From assembly GCA_949130495.1 (NCBI GenBank), contig OX422218.1, forward strand, positions 42,106,651 through 42,170,650: 64,000 nt of DNA, given 5' to 3'. The notes under the pieces are model-generated. The model searched no databases. It had not been told where the DNA came from and was given only the letters and a program-made list of their open reading frames with translations. This document shows positions 48,964 to 61,911 of the stretch, in pieces. The translations under genes were made by a program, and so were the position numbers. Source of the stretch: Sambucus nigra (taxonomy: Eukaryota; Streptophyta; Magnoliopsida; Dipsacales; Adoxaceae). Position 1 is the stretch's first letter. Each line of letters opens with the position of its first letter.

Positions 48964-50906
48964 TGAAGAACCTTATACCTTTGACTTGCTTAAGTCTATA
49001 TTGTATAAGTGCTCAACTAATTTGGAAATATTGACAAAATTGGTTGTATAACCTAGAATCCAAAGAGCCTCAGAACTTATCTCTCTAATTCTCTTCAATA
49101 ATCCAAGAAGGTAGAAATTGAATCACACTACACACATTAGAAGTGCATACATGTGTATATATTGAGTAAAATTGGTTGTGTGATTAATTCCCCTTAAAAT
49201 GTGATTTTAATTATTTTTTGGGAATTTTTAAACATTTTTTAAATAATGTTTTCATTAATAAAAATGTGTTTATAAAATTTGTTGGGTTAATATTCTATTT
49301 TGAAAACTTCATTTTTCATTGGAATGTTTGATTGGGTAGAATCTCAAAGCGCTAGAGACTTCAGGGTGCCTCCTGTAATTACTTTGGACGCGCGTTTGTG
49401 AGCCACTCATATGTCAACACTTGTCATCCTCCTGTTGTATCTGTTTGTGTTTGTTATGTGAGAGGGTTGGATGGTGGATTGCTGATCGTTGGATCAAAAC
49501 TTATCGATGGTCTACATGTGTTTTTAGTCAATCCTGGTGCTATCCCTATGAACCAATCACAATCATCTAAACCACTGTTGTTTTATAACGCTTGGATCAA
49601 GTCAAAGTTTGAAAGACTTGATCTCAGCCCTTGATTCCCTTCGAACCTCCAGAATCTTCCACCTCCCCTATATAAACCCCCCCTCTTCTCAGACTTTCAA
49701 GACTTTTGGGCATTCGTCATTTCTGAGAGGAAAAAAATAGAGAGAAGAGAGAAAAGAAAAGAGAGAAGAGAGAGAAAGAACCTGTGTTAGCCAAACCCTA
49801 ACCCTAACCCTAAACACTTCAAACTATGAATCAAACCTTCATTTTTTATAACACCCCAAACACAACCTTGAGTGTTTGAGAGAAAGTGGTTTGTTCATTT
49901 GATGCTGTAACCTCTTGATCTGTGATCGTTGTTCCAACATAAACATTCGTGTGAAGATCTACATTTCTTCTTCATGGAAATTGTAGATTTACACTCTGCG
50001 TGTAACATTTCACTAGATCTGCATATTTCTTTCTTGATTTAAGAAAATCTTTACTGATATAGTTTTGAAAATGTTTTATGGTTTCTATTCTTTCGAAACT
50101 TAACCTCGACCTAGTTGGATTCGCACTTGGAGATTTTCAATCTCAAAAATATTTTTTAAAACCGAGATTGATTAAGATCTTGACCGATTTTAAAGCGAGA
50201 TATCCGAGGAATCTGGGTTATATTAAAGGTCAAAAAGGTTTTAAGTTCTGTAAGAAAGAAATAAACTAAAATCACAGCATATAGTCTTTCTATGTAATTC
50301 TTTTAGGACTGTCTGTAAATCTAAGTGTGTGTGAGTTCATGCATGTGAATAGGAATCACATCACAAACACTTAACACACTACAACACTAAAAGTGTTGGG
50401 ATTAAGATCAAAGATTATTGAGTCGACGTAAGGAAGCTAAAGCAAAGGAAGTTATCAAACTGGAAGGACATCATCAACAATCATATCTATGAGAAGTTAG
50501 AAGGACACCAAGTGGGGTATATTCCTAAACTTAGAATAGGTTGATTTGTGTGAATGTATGTTGTATTGTTTGTTACTATTATTTGTTATTAGTGGATTTT
50601 TACTTTTGTGACTTAGAAGTCACCGTGGATGTTTCCTCTATTGGGAGAGGTTTTACCACGTTAAAAACTGTGTGTTGATTATCTTCATCTACTCATCTCA
50701 TTCTATAAGTGTGCTGATTTTTTGAAACTATCTTAGTTTTAAGAACTGATTACAAAGTCTTGATTACTCTCGTACATATGTTTTTTGTAAACACAACTTG
50801 TGGTTTATAATTTTTATTTTCAAAAGAAAAGGGTTTCTTCAACAAACATCTCGGAGTTGCTTATACAGTTTAATCTTGTATTAAACGGCATTAGCAACGT
50901 TTTTCA
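48964..50906 (+). repeat. Copia LTR 2 (middle, shared)
   Basis: 1943 bp. It serves as 3' LTR of internal region 1 and 5' LTR of internal region 2. It has no target duplication on either side. It lacks part of the GA-rich run present in LTRs 1 and 3. TATA box 49669-49676. Confidence 0.95.
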
Positions 50907-50983
50907 ATTGGTATCAGAGCCCTGTTAACTTTTATTTCAAAAAGATCTTGTGTTTCTGAAATTGTTTTCTGAAAAACCTAACT

Positions 50984-53900
50984 ACGGACGAGAAGAATGA
51001 AAGGTTTGGTAATCTGTCCATACCTCCACTCTTTGATGGAAACAAATTTGCTTACTGGAAAGTAAGAATGGTTGCCTTCATCCAAGGGACTTTAGGACAT
51101 GATGTCTGGGACATTATTGAAAATGGATACACTTATCCTACTAAACCAGCCACTGAAGGAAGTGATGAGAGGGTAAAGAAAATCTTAAGTGAGTTTACCC
51201 AAGAAGAGAAAACCATTTCTCGTAATAACAATAAAGGCAAGAATGCCATTTTTATGTCTATTAATGAGTATGAGTTCAAGAGAATCTCATCTTGTGCCAC
51301 TTCTAAGGAAGCTTGGGACACATTAATCACTTCCTATGAAGGAGACTCAAGAGTTAAAGCTGCTAAAACTCAAACGCTTACCCAGTAGTACAACTCTTTG
51401 ATTATGTCTGACTCTGAGTCTTTTGATGACTTTTACATGAACTTAACTGATATAGTTACTAAGTTGCATGCTAATGGTATAACATATGATAGGAATGAGA
51501 TTGTTTCTAAAATACTAAGATCATTACCACAAAAGTTTGACAGTAAGAGGTAAGCTATTAAGGAAATGAGTGATCAAAACCTTACCCCTGAGTTACTCAG
51601 TAGCAAACTTAGAACTGTGGAAGTGGAATTAGACTTTAAGAAACAATTAAATCATTCTCAAAGAAAATAACCCAACTCTAACTTGAGTTTTGCTTCTAAG
51701 ATATCTAGACTTGAGACTAATTTGATCAACTCTGACTCTGATGAGGAGTGTGATATAGACAAACTAGATAATCAGATTGCCTTAATATCTCAACAATTTA
51801 AGAAAATTGTTAAATTTAGAAACAAACAGGCAACTAAACAAGGTAAGCCTAATTATTCTACTCTATCTAATTCCAAACCTCATGAGAGAGGTCTTTATAA
51901 ACATCCTAAGGACAACAACTCCAGACCCAACAGAGACCTTAAAAAGATTGAATGTTTTAGATATGGGAAACTAGGTCACATTGCTCATGATTGCAGAGTT
52001 AATCTGAATAAAGACAACACACACAATAGAGCCAATGTCTGTAAAACTTGGAATGATTCAAGTGACTCTGATGAAGAGGAACTTGAGTCATCATATGTAC
52101 TTGACCCTTGCATGTCCTTTTATGCTAAGATCATTTACAATGATGATATGGCTGTGTGTGATAATGATGCTCTTACTCCTGCTTGTGTGAATACTGCTTT
52201 GATTGGCCTAGATGCTTTATTATCTGAAAATGTTGATAGTTCTAGTTTCGTGTGTGTTAGTCAAAGTGATCTCGATAACAACGATGTAAATGGGTGCGTG
52301 AGTACTAAAATTGAATCGTTAGGGGCCACTACACACACTTCACTTAGCGACTCAGACATAGATGACCTCCCAGATATCCATACTTTGTATGCTAAAACTC
52401 TTAAAAAAGTCACTAGACTGGAGAAGACTGTTAGAGACCTGACTAAGAAATTAGATGATCTAAGTCTTATTGTGAAGCTGAATGCCGAAGAGTACGCTAA
52501 CCAGTGTCTGTCTCATCAATCTGAAATTGAATCTTTTGATCAAAAATTAAAAGAGTTGACTAAAACTAATGAAACCCTGGAAATGAAATACAAGGGAACA
52601 TTATTAGAACTGGAGGAAACAAAAACAAAGACAGCTACGATTTTAAATTTTTTTTCTAAGTTTGAAAACAATTCAAATTTTTTTACTGACTTTGTTGTTG
52701 ACTCCAAGACAAATTCTGATGATAGAACCGGTATTGGATTTTGCCCTAAGAACAAACCTCAAACTACAAATCTTGAAGCTATTAAGTTTGTGTCTGGGGC
52801 AAAAGACCAATTGAAACATGTCCAGATTTTCATTTTATTAAAAAGGAATTTGATCAAAAGCAACAACAGAAAGACTTTGGAGAGTCTAGTAACTCTAAGG
52901 CTGACACTACACTTAAGACTAAATACGTCTGTCCTTTGATTAGAAAGGTTGAATCTACCTATAAAACCATACCTCCTAGGAATAGGACTTCTAAACAGAA
53001 TGCTGTTAAACCCATCTTTAGAGGTTTTCCTAAGGAAGTTCATCCCTCAAGAGATCAATATTACTCCTATTGTGACATTTATGGTCATTCCGTTGAAGGT
53101 TGTTATTCTAGGCGTCTAAACACCCCTATGTACAATACTTCTATCTACAAGAACTTTAACTATTCTAGGCAAAATCGTAACCGTTCTGTCCTTCCAAGAC
53201 AACCTGATAAGAACTCTAAGTACAGAAATAGAAAGACCAAAACTAAGAGTTCATTTAAGATAAAGGCTCCCAGAAACTTTCCTAAACCAAAAGCTCAAAT
53301 TTTTCACAATAATCAGGTTGTTGCCCCAAATATTTTTCGACAAAAAGCTGTTTCTCGAAAATTTTATCAAATAAGGGCAAACTTGCGCAAAATTAAAACT
53401 AGAGTTATTTGGGTTAGAAAAGATGATCTTTTATCCCAAATGAAGTGTCACATTATTATCACTGCCTTAAAAGCTGAACACACTTCATCTGGTTGGTACT
53501 TAGATTCAGGATGTTCCAAACATATGACAGGAGATGAAATAAAACTTTTAAACAAAACCAGATTTGCTGGAGGCAAAGTAGTTTTTGGTGACGGAGTTTC
53601 ATCCCAGATCATAGGTAAAGGAACCCTAAAAGAAGAGGGAATACCTACTCTCGAAAATGTACTTTTAGTTAAAGGCCTTAAAGCCAACCTCCTGAGTATA
53701 TCACAATTTTGTGACTCTGACCATACAGTTACCTTTTCAAAGAACAATTATAAAATTCTAAATGATAAAGGTGAATGCATTATTACCGGATTTAGAACAC
53801 CTGACAATTGTTATATTGTCAAGACTGGTCCTGAAACTTGTAACATTGTCAGGATGGATGATAATGAAATCTAGCATAATTGTATGGGTCACCTAAGTTA

Positions 53901-56491
53901 TGATATCCTTGGTAGATTGTCTAGTCAAGAGATAGTTAGAGGAATTCCTAAAATTAAACATATTTCCAGTGTTGTCTGTGGTCATTGCCAGGAAGGAAAA
54001 ATAGTTAAGACTTCGCATAAAAAGGTTAATGGAATTATCCCCTCTAGACCTCTAGATCTCATCCATATGGACCTTATTGGTCCCTATAGAACTGTTAGTC
54101 TTTGTGGACACAAATATATCCTAGTCATGGTTGATGATTTCACATGATTCACTTGGGTTGCCTTCTTGAAACATAAATCTGACACGTTTCAGAATTTTTT
54201 GAAAATTCTACTAAGAGTTGAAAATGAGAAGGACACACAAGTCAATCGCATTCGTAGCGATAGAGGGGGAGAGTTCATAGACACAGGAATAGTTGAATAT
54301 TGTGACTACAACGGTTACAAACACGAATTCAGTGCCCCTAAGACTCCTCAGCAGAACGGTGTTGCCGAAAGGAAAAACCGAACTCTTCAAGAGATGGCAC
54401 GTGTCATGTTGCATGACAAATCTCTACCTAAATACTTCTGGGTAGAATCTATTAGAACTGCATGTCATATCATTAATAGGGTCTATCTTAGGAAAAACTC
54501 TAAACAAACCCCTTATGAGTTGTGGTACGGTAAGAAGCCTAATCTGAAATATCTAAGAACTTTCGGTAGTCAGTGTTATGTCTGTAAAGACAGAGAACAT
54601 TTGTCTAAATTCGAGACTCGTTGTGATAAAGCCATCTTTTTAGGATACTCTCCAAATAGTCGTGCTTATCGTATATACAATCTGCGTACTAAGACCCTTA
54701 TGGAATCGATAAATGTAATTGTAAGCGACACTATTGTCAAAAATAAGACATCTGAATCACCTATTGTGGTTGAATCTGAAAATGATTTCAAAACTGATTC
54801 ACAAGAAATAGATAAGTCATTACCTATTGAGAGTCCTGAAATACCTGGCTGGGTCTCTAAAGAACATCCCATTGACAACGTGGTCGGTAATCCTAATGAG
54901 CCAGTTCGTACTAGATCCCAGTTAAGAAATTATGCTAATTATGCATGTTTCGTCTCCCTTGTGGAACCGAAAAATGTTAATGAAGCATTGAATGACACCC
55001 ACTGGATTTCTGCTATGCAGGAAGAACTTTTACAATTTGTTATTCACGATGTCTGGTATCTTGTACTGCGACCTCAAAACAAAAATGTTATTGGGACACG
55101 TTGGATTTTTAAGAACAAATCTGATGAAAATGGGGTCATCCTTAGAAACAAAGCTAGACTAGTTGCTCAAGGTTACTCACAAATAGAAGGAATAGATTTT
55201 AGCGAGACTTTTGCCCCTGTCACTCGTCTTGAATCTGTTCGACTTCTTTTCGCCATAGCGTGTCACTTAAAATTTACACTTTATCAAATGGATGTCAAGT
55301 CTGCCTTCCTCAATGGAATTCTATCCGAAGAAACGTATGTAGAACAACCCAAAGGATTCATTGACCCTAAATATCCTGACCATGTTTTTCGTCTAAAAAA
55401 GGCTTTGTATGGCTTAAAATAAGCTCCTCGAGGTTGGTATGAACGACTATCCAACTTTTTGTTGGATAAGGGTTTTAAGAGAGGAGGAAATGACCAGACT
55501 CTCTTTGTCAAACATTTTGAAAAAAACATTATTATAGCCCAAGTCTTTGTAGACGATATCATTTTTGGGTCTACTTCAAACTCTGAAGTTAAATCTTTTT
55601 TTGCTATAATGCATAAGGAGTTTCACATGTCCCTTATGGGGGAGCTACAACTTTTCTTAGGATTTCAAGTGAAACAGAATTCTGATGGTCTTTTTGTCTC
55701 TCAAACCAAGTATGCCATAGATCTTGTTAAGAAATTTGGTTTAGAGAATGCTAAAGTTGCCAAAACGCCTATGAGTACTACTGTTAAATTATGTAAAGAT
55801 GAAAATGGAAAGTCAGTTGATTCCACACTGTATGGCAGTATGATTGGTAGCCTACTCTATCTAACTGCCTCGCGACCAGATATAATGTATGATGTATGTC
55901 TGTGTGCTCGTTACCAGAATAACCCTAAAGAGAGCCATTTATTGAGTGTAAAACGTATAATAAAGTACATAAAGGGCACTCTTAATCTTGGACTTAGGTA
56001 TACTAAGGATACCTGTAGCACCATCATAGGGTATACTGATGCTGATTGGGCCGGGTGTACTGATGATAGTAAAAGTACATCAGGTGCCTGTTATTATGTA
56101 GGCAATAATTTAGTTGGTTGGAGTAGCAAAAAAACAGAATTGCACATCTTTGTCTACGGCGGAGTCCGAATATATAGCAGCTGGAAGTTGCTGTTCCCAA
56201 TTGTTATGGATAAAACAAATGTTAAGCGATTATGGGATTAAAAAAGATCAGTTAAAATTGTATTGTGACAATCAAAGCGCTATTAACATATCTAAAAACC
56301 CGGTTCAACACTCGTGAACTAAGCATATTAAAATAAGACATCATTTTATACGGGAACTTGTTGAAACTAAGGAGTTAGAAATTCATTACCTGCCTACTGA
56401 TCTGCAACTTGCAGACATGTTCACTAAACCTCTAGACTATAACAGATTTCTGTATTTGCGTAATTCTATAGGTATGGTATGCGCTGATTAA
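50984..56491 (+). pseudogene. gag-pol: Copia gag-pol, internal region 2 (broken)
   Basis: Same domain order as internal region 1. The start codon is ACG (50984-50986). Stops: 51387-51389, near 51552, 51668-51670, 53872-53874, 54145-54147, 55420-55422 and near 56315. There is a one-base loss near 52799 and the A-run frameshift near 56134. Both zinc knuckles have lost a Cys (second Cys of the first, TAT at 51962-51964; first Cys of the second, TAC at 53062-53064). Protease DSG and integrase are readable, and RT has FVDDIIFGS near 55545. It cannot make Gag-Pol. Confidence 0.93.
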
Positions 56492-56812
56492 ACTCTTAAG
56501 ACCTTAATTTTTACCCTTTGTCCATTTGAGACAAAATGGGGGAGAAATTTGAGTCTTATGGGTTCAATGTTTTGTTCACATTTCATCTAACTTCTTGATC
56601 TTAGTGTGCATATTTGCAGGAATCTCTTCTACTGATTGTCTACCATTTCTAGTGTACAAATTTTGTAAATAGTTGAGTTATGTAATTTTTGACTTTCTAG
56701 GAAATGGGTAGATAGTATCTTTTGTATAGGACTAGGTTTTATTTTTTTTGTTCCCTACGAGTTTTAAGCTAACTGAAAGGAGATTTTGTCTCATATTTCC
56801 AAAGGGGGAGAT

Positions 56813-58758
56813 TGAAGCACCTTATACCTTTGAGTTGCTTAAGTCTATATTGTATAAGTGCTCAACTAATTTGGAAATATTGACAAAATTTGTTGTCTAA
56901 CCTAGAATCCAAAGAGCCTCAGAACTTATCTCTCTAATCCTCTTCAATAATCCAAGAAGGTAGAAATTGAATCACACTACACACATTAGAAGTGCATACA
57001 TGTGTATATATTGAGTAAAATTGGTTGTGTGATTAATTCCCCTTAAAATGTGGTTTTAATTATTTTTTGGGAATTTTTAAACATTTTTTAAATAATGTTT
57101 TCATTAATAAAAATGTGTTTATAAAATTTGTGGGGTTAATATTCTATTTTATAAACTTCATTTTTCATTGGAATGTTTGATTGGGTAGAATCTCAAAGCA
57201 CTAGAGACTTCAAGGTGCCTCCTGTAATTACTTTGGATGCGCGTTTGTGAGCCACTCATATGTCAACACTTGTCATCCTCCTGATGTATCTGTTTGTGTT
57301 TGTTATGTGAGAGGGTTGGATGGTGGATTGCTGATCGTTGGATCAAAACTTATCGATGGCTGCATGTGTTTTTAGTCAAACCTGGTGCTATCCCTATGAA
57401 CCAATAACAATCATCTTAACCACCGCTGTTTTATAACCCTTGGATCAAGTCAAAGTTTGAAAGACTTGATCTCAGCCCTTGATTCCCTTCGAACCTCCAG
57501 AATCTTCCACCTCCCCTATATAAACCCCCCTCTTCTCAGACTTTCAAGACTTTTGGGCATTCGTCATTTCTGAGAGGAAAAAAATAGAGAGAAGAGAGAA
57601 GTGAGAGAGAAGAGAGAAAAGAAAAGAGAGAAGAGAGAGAAAGAACCTGTGTTAGCCAAACCCTAACCCTAACCCTAAACACTTCAAACTCTGAATCAAA
57701 CCTTCGTTTTTTATAACACCCCAAACACAACCTTGAGTGTTTGAGAGAGAGTGGTTTGTTCATTTGATGCTGTAACCTCTTGATCTGTGATCTTTGTTCC
57801 AACTTAAACATTCGTGTGAAGATCTACATTTCTTCTTCATAGAAATTGTAGATTTACACTCTGCATGTTACATTTCACTAGATCTGCATATTTCTTTCTT
57901 GATTTAAGAAAATATTTACCGATTTAGTTTTGAAAATGTTTTATGGTTTCTATTCTTTCGAAACTTAACCTTGACCTAGTTGGATTCGCACTTGGATATT
58001 TTCAATCTCAAAAATATTTTTTAAAACTGAGATTGATTAAGATCTTGACCGATTTTAAAGCGAGATATCCGTGGAATATGGGTTATATTAAAGGTCAAAA
58101 AGGTTTTAAGTTCTGTAAGAAAGAAATAAACTAAAATCACAGCATATAGTCTTTATATGTAATTCTTTTAGGACTGTCTGTAAATCTAAGTGTGTGTGAG
58201 TTCATGCATGTGAATAGGAATCACATCACAAACACTTAACACACTACAACACTAAAAGTGTTGGGATTAAGATCAAAGATTATTGAGTCGACGTAAGGAA
58301 GCTAAAGCAAAGGAAGTTATCAAACTGGAAGGACATCATCAACAATCAGATCTATGAGAAGTTAGAAGGACACCAAGTGGGGTATATTCCTAAACTTAGA
58401 ATAGGTTGATTTGTGTGCATGTATGTTGTATTATTTGTTATTAGTGGATTTTTACTTTTGTGACTTAGAAGTCACCATGGATGTTTCCTCTATTGGGAGA
58501 GGTTTTACCACGTTAAAAACTGTGTGTTGATTATCTTCATCTACTCATCTCATTCTATAAGTGTGGTGATTTTTTGAAACTATCTTAGTTTTAAAAACTG
58601 ATTACAAAGTCTTGATTACTCTCGTACATAAGTTTTTTGTAAACACAACTTGTGGTTTATAATTTCTATTTTCAAAAGAAACGGGTTTCTTCAACAAACA
58701 TCTCGGAGTTGATTATACAGTTTAATCTTGTATTAAACGGCATTAGCAACGTTTTTCA
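56813..58758 (+). repeat. Copia LTR 3 (3')
   Basis: 1946 bp, TGAAGCACC to GTTTTTCA. It is followed by target DNA starting CCTAC (58759-58763), which rejoins E's protease region. TATA box 57517-57524; telomere-like repeat 57658-57680. Confidence 0.95.
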
Positions 58759-60342
58759 CCTACTCTAACAATAAATCATGGCCCTATACGATACTAGTCA
58801 ATCCATAAAAATAATGACTTCATACTCTGTCATACCTAACATTAGCGTATTGGCGTGAAAAACTAGTCTCTCGATGTCTATACTCACACCTCGACAAATA
58901 AAGAAGATAAGTGTCATGCTACCCAGTGGTGAGTCTACAAACATGATTGTATTATCGGTTGTGTCTAACAATCATGAGGTTCATGCAAATCTAGTGGCTA
59001 TAAAAGAGTGTGAAGCCCTAGTGTCAAGTAAAATGCGCCCCAAAGTCCCATGTATAAGAAATGTACCCTCAACTACGGGTGTATCCTGTGGAACTGCGTC
59101 TTGGTGGATGTTATATACATCCTCGTCCTGTAACTACACCTACTTAGGTGGAACTGTAGGGGCGACTGGTATTGCAAGAAATGTTGATGCTAGTACTGGA
59201 AGGGCGGCAGGAAAAATAAGCCTCTGGCTCCTGGTGAGCGCCCTGCTACTACAAAACTCTTCCCTTATCAGGGAAATTCGGACGCTTGTGGCCATTCTTT
59301 TCACATATGACACATCTGCCCATGAAATTTCCTCCCCAATGGCCATGCTGGCCACTACCACCTCTGCCTTGGCCCTATTGGCCCTGTTGACTACGTTGTT
59401 ACCCCAGCTGTCCCTACTGACCCTTCTAACCGTAAATGCCATACCGAAATCCACCCTTGCCCTGCCAGAAATTTCCTGATCGGAAATTCTTAGAAACATC
59501 CCCTGATGGGAACCCTTCTTACCCTATCTCATCTAAGTCTGAGGCGATTATGCCCCAATGGCACTTCTACCTCCTATCTTGAGCGATTTCTTCCTTTCAT
59601 GTGGAAGCGGTGGTTCGAACAGTGTAGTAAAGCGGCATTTAACACATCAGCATAGGTCTTTGAAGCGGGATTACCTAATAAATTCTATCGGATTCTTAAG
59701 GTAAGACCATCCACAAACAATTGTATGCTCTTTTCCTCCATGCTCACCTCATCTGGAAGAAAATTTGCCGACTTAGTAAATTCCTGCTCATACTCCGCGA
59801 TTGTCCTCCCTTAATGGGAAATGTCTTAGAATTTTTGCCTCATCATTGTCTATATGGCAGATGGGAAGTACTTGCGGTCAAACCTCTCCCATTGCTCCTG
59901 AATCATCACGGTTCTCTCTCATGTGTCATGGTAATGGACTCCCATAATTGTAAGGCTGCCCCCACTAGCTTAAAGGTATCTAGTATTTGTCATTGTACAT
60001 CAGTGCATTCATACATCCGCAAATGTCACTGGATACATCCTTCTTCCATTAACATGTCTCAACTAAATCGCATGTCCCCTGAAACTCGGGAGGGTGAGCC
60101 TTCTAAAAGGCATCCCTGACTCATTCCTAGATAGAAGAAAATGAGTGTGTCTGGTCTGGATCCACAACCTGAGGATGGGGTGGAACCTCTGGTGCCTATT
60201 GAGTAAAAGTAATCAAAGCCGTATTAACCGCCTATGCCATAATGGCGGCAATGTCAACAGCATTCATTGTCCCTAATGCCTGAGCTGGCTGCAACACGGG
60301 TTAGGCATCAGGAGTGGCTCGAGGTGCACGTTTGGGAGGCAT
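58759..60342 (-). pseudogene. gag: Element E gag and protease region (broken)
   Basis: Minus-strand gag from an ATG at 60342 (MPPKRAPRA, as in element C), with stops in the first 100 codons and several shifts. The capsid-like part lies around 59650-60050. The zinc knuckle at 59273-59314 reads CVICEKNGHKRPNF, again with Phe in place of the last Cys. The protease region runs to 58759, where the copia array inserted. A 201-codon plus-strand frame here (58874-59479) is a shadow. Confidence 0.85.
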
Positions 60343-60515
60343 TTGAAACAAAAACGAATTTATATAAGTCCACAATTAAATATATCTTAAAATAGCTGAA
60401 GACGTAAATGTGTAATCATGAATACAACAATCCTAATAGTAGTGCTCTTTATCAAGGAACGCTATGCTGGAAACGTAACAAGTTCGTAAAAATACTAAGG
60501 ACACTAGAACTCGAT

Positions 60516-60527
60516 GTTCTGATACCA
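60516..60527 (-). other. Primer binding site of element E (tRNA-iMet, one base changed)
   Basis: On the minus strand TGGTATCAGAAC, two bases inside the 5' LTR. It differs from the site of element C at one base. Confidence 0.88.
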
Positions 60528-60529
60528 GA

Positions 60530-61428
60530 TGTGACACCCCGCCTGTTCAAATCATGAGTGATCAATCTATTACTAAATTAAACAGGAATCATTAATGGTT
60601 TCATTCTTAGCATCACTGTTGAAACATAATTATTTTACTAATACCCCAATGGCTCGGTGTCAAAATTTTAATCTTATTATTAACATGCAATTTATTTAAA
60701 ATAATAATTCGCATTCACCATTCTAATAGACATACTAATAAATGATAAAACAACGAGATGAATAAATATGTCTAGAATAACAGTCCAGATGAAAATACCA
60801 AGTCAACCATCCGTATTATAAATCCAAAGCCAATACTAGAAATAAATAAAACGCAATATCTCTGAAGATAACCTCTAGCTAGAGATGGGCGACATGCCCG
60901 AATGAGATAGAGAAATAATAAATAGGTGATGAAAAGTGGGAGGCGTGTACTACCAAGGTACTGCAACGTCCACGACAGTGGGAGCGTGTCGAATATGATG
61001 GAACTCCTAAGCCTGGCATCCCTGTGGCTGGGCACCTAAAATGTTTTTATAAAAATAGCTTCAAAACGGGTCAGAGCCCAATTAAAACAGTTTGAAAATA
61101 TTTAGCATGTATTTGAAATGCATTAAGAGTATATATTATAGACATGTTATCTTCACGTGCTCTCACTTGCGATCCTCACCTCTCAACTATTGCGCACGCC
61201 TAAACCAACCAAGTTACGCTACCTTGCCTAACAAGTTTTAAATAAGTCTCGCCCCTTCTAAAAATTCATCGCTCCCATCCATATTTCCCATAAAATACAT
61301 TCCTAAATTTCCAAGACCTTTCATCCATTAGAAGTTACCAATTACATATTAAGTTCCCACATACTTAGCTTACTTTAGATATCACTATCCATCTTATCTA
61401 CTAGTGCACACGTAGTGGAATAAATCAC

Positions 61429-61436
<8 letters not shown>
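60530..61436 (-). repeat. 5' LTR of element E, truncated
   Basis: The plus strand starts TGTGACACCCCG. It matches 13765-14262 and 25180-25600 of the 3' LTR, including the GTGGCTGGGCACCT motif (here uninterrupted), GGGTCAGAGCCCA and GTGCACACGTAGT. The match stops at the (TA)n tract. Some 1.9 kb, including the promoter end, is missing or lies beyond the window. Confidence 0.88.

Positions 61437-61475
<39 letters not shown>
61432..61475. repeat. (TA)n microsatellite at the break of LTR E
   Basis: A pure TA run. The 3' LTR has only a short TA run at the matching place (25591-25602). The LTR sequence does not resume after it, so this marks an insertion or rearrangement point. Confidence 0.9.
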
Positions 61476-61478
<3 letters not shown>

Positions 61479-61731
61479 AAGGAGGAGGGTTTTTTTGTGT
61501 CCCCCAATTAATGGTTGAGATTAAATTTGATGATTTTGGTCTTTATCAACTAGTGGCTCAGATTTGACAAAATATCTGATGAGTTTTGAATCCAATGGCT
61601 TGGATTCCTCCAAACACCTGTGAATGATCCGAGTATTGTACACAAATTTTTTACCCTTCAAAAACCTTTTATATTCAGCTTTTTCATTAGTGTCTGAAGT
61701 AGAGTCACTGACAGTACACACCTATGACAAC

Positions 61732-61911
61732 CTAAGATATGGGTCATGTCTCCATTTTATACCCCCGAACCATACGCCAACTTCTGCACAATCTCAAACC
61801 ATACGCCAACTTCTGCACAAACTAAGATATGGGTCATGTTTCCATTTTATACCCCCAAACCATACGCCAACTTCTGCACAATCTCAAACCATACGCCAAC
61901 TTCTGCACAAA
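61732..61911. repeat. 90-bp tandem repeat, two copies, each with a 29-bp inner repeat
   Basis: CTAAGATATGGGTCATG starts at 61732 and again at 61822. Within each copy AACCATACGCCAACTTCTGC occurs twice, 29 bases apart. The two 90-bp copies differ at very few bases, so the event is recent. Confidence 0.92.

Larger units (their letters stand above)
41127..58758 (+). mobile_element. Ty1/copia (Sirevirus-like) array LTR-internal-LTR-internal-LTR, TSD CCTAC
   Basis: Three LTRs of about 1.95 kb (41127-43077, 48964-50906, 56813-58758) enclose two internal regions of about 5.9 kb, all in plus sense. Only the outer ends carry the CCTAC duplication (41122-41126 and 58759-58763), so the array entered as one element and later gained a unit, most simply by unequal crossing over between LTRs. 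A long gag with two zinc knuckles, a coiled-coil-like stretch, and repeated GGGGGAGA purine tracts before the 3' LTR fit the Sirevirus lineage. Both internal regions are broken. Confidence 0.93.
13765..61436 (-). mobile_element. Outer gypsy (Tekay/Del-like chromovirus) element E, heavily nested and decayed
   Basis: One minus-strand element broken up by five insertions. Its parts from 5' to 3' are: truncated 5' LTR (60530-61436), primer site (60516-60527), gag-protease (60342 down to 58759), reverse transcriptase (41126-40059), RNase H and integrase (34972-34045), integrase end and chromodomain-like tail (31367-30411), and 3' LTR (30410 down to 13765). Each break matches the uninterrupted order in element C. 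Every coding part holds stops and frameshifts. The left flank is CTCTA; the right end is lost at a (TA)n tract, so its target duplication cannot be checked. Confidence 0.85.

Noticed and set aside
58874..59479. 201-codon plus-strand open frame
   Set aside because: It lies antisense to E's gag zinc-knuckle and protease region and has no domain of its own.
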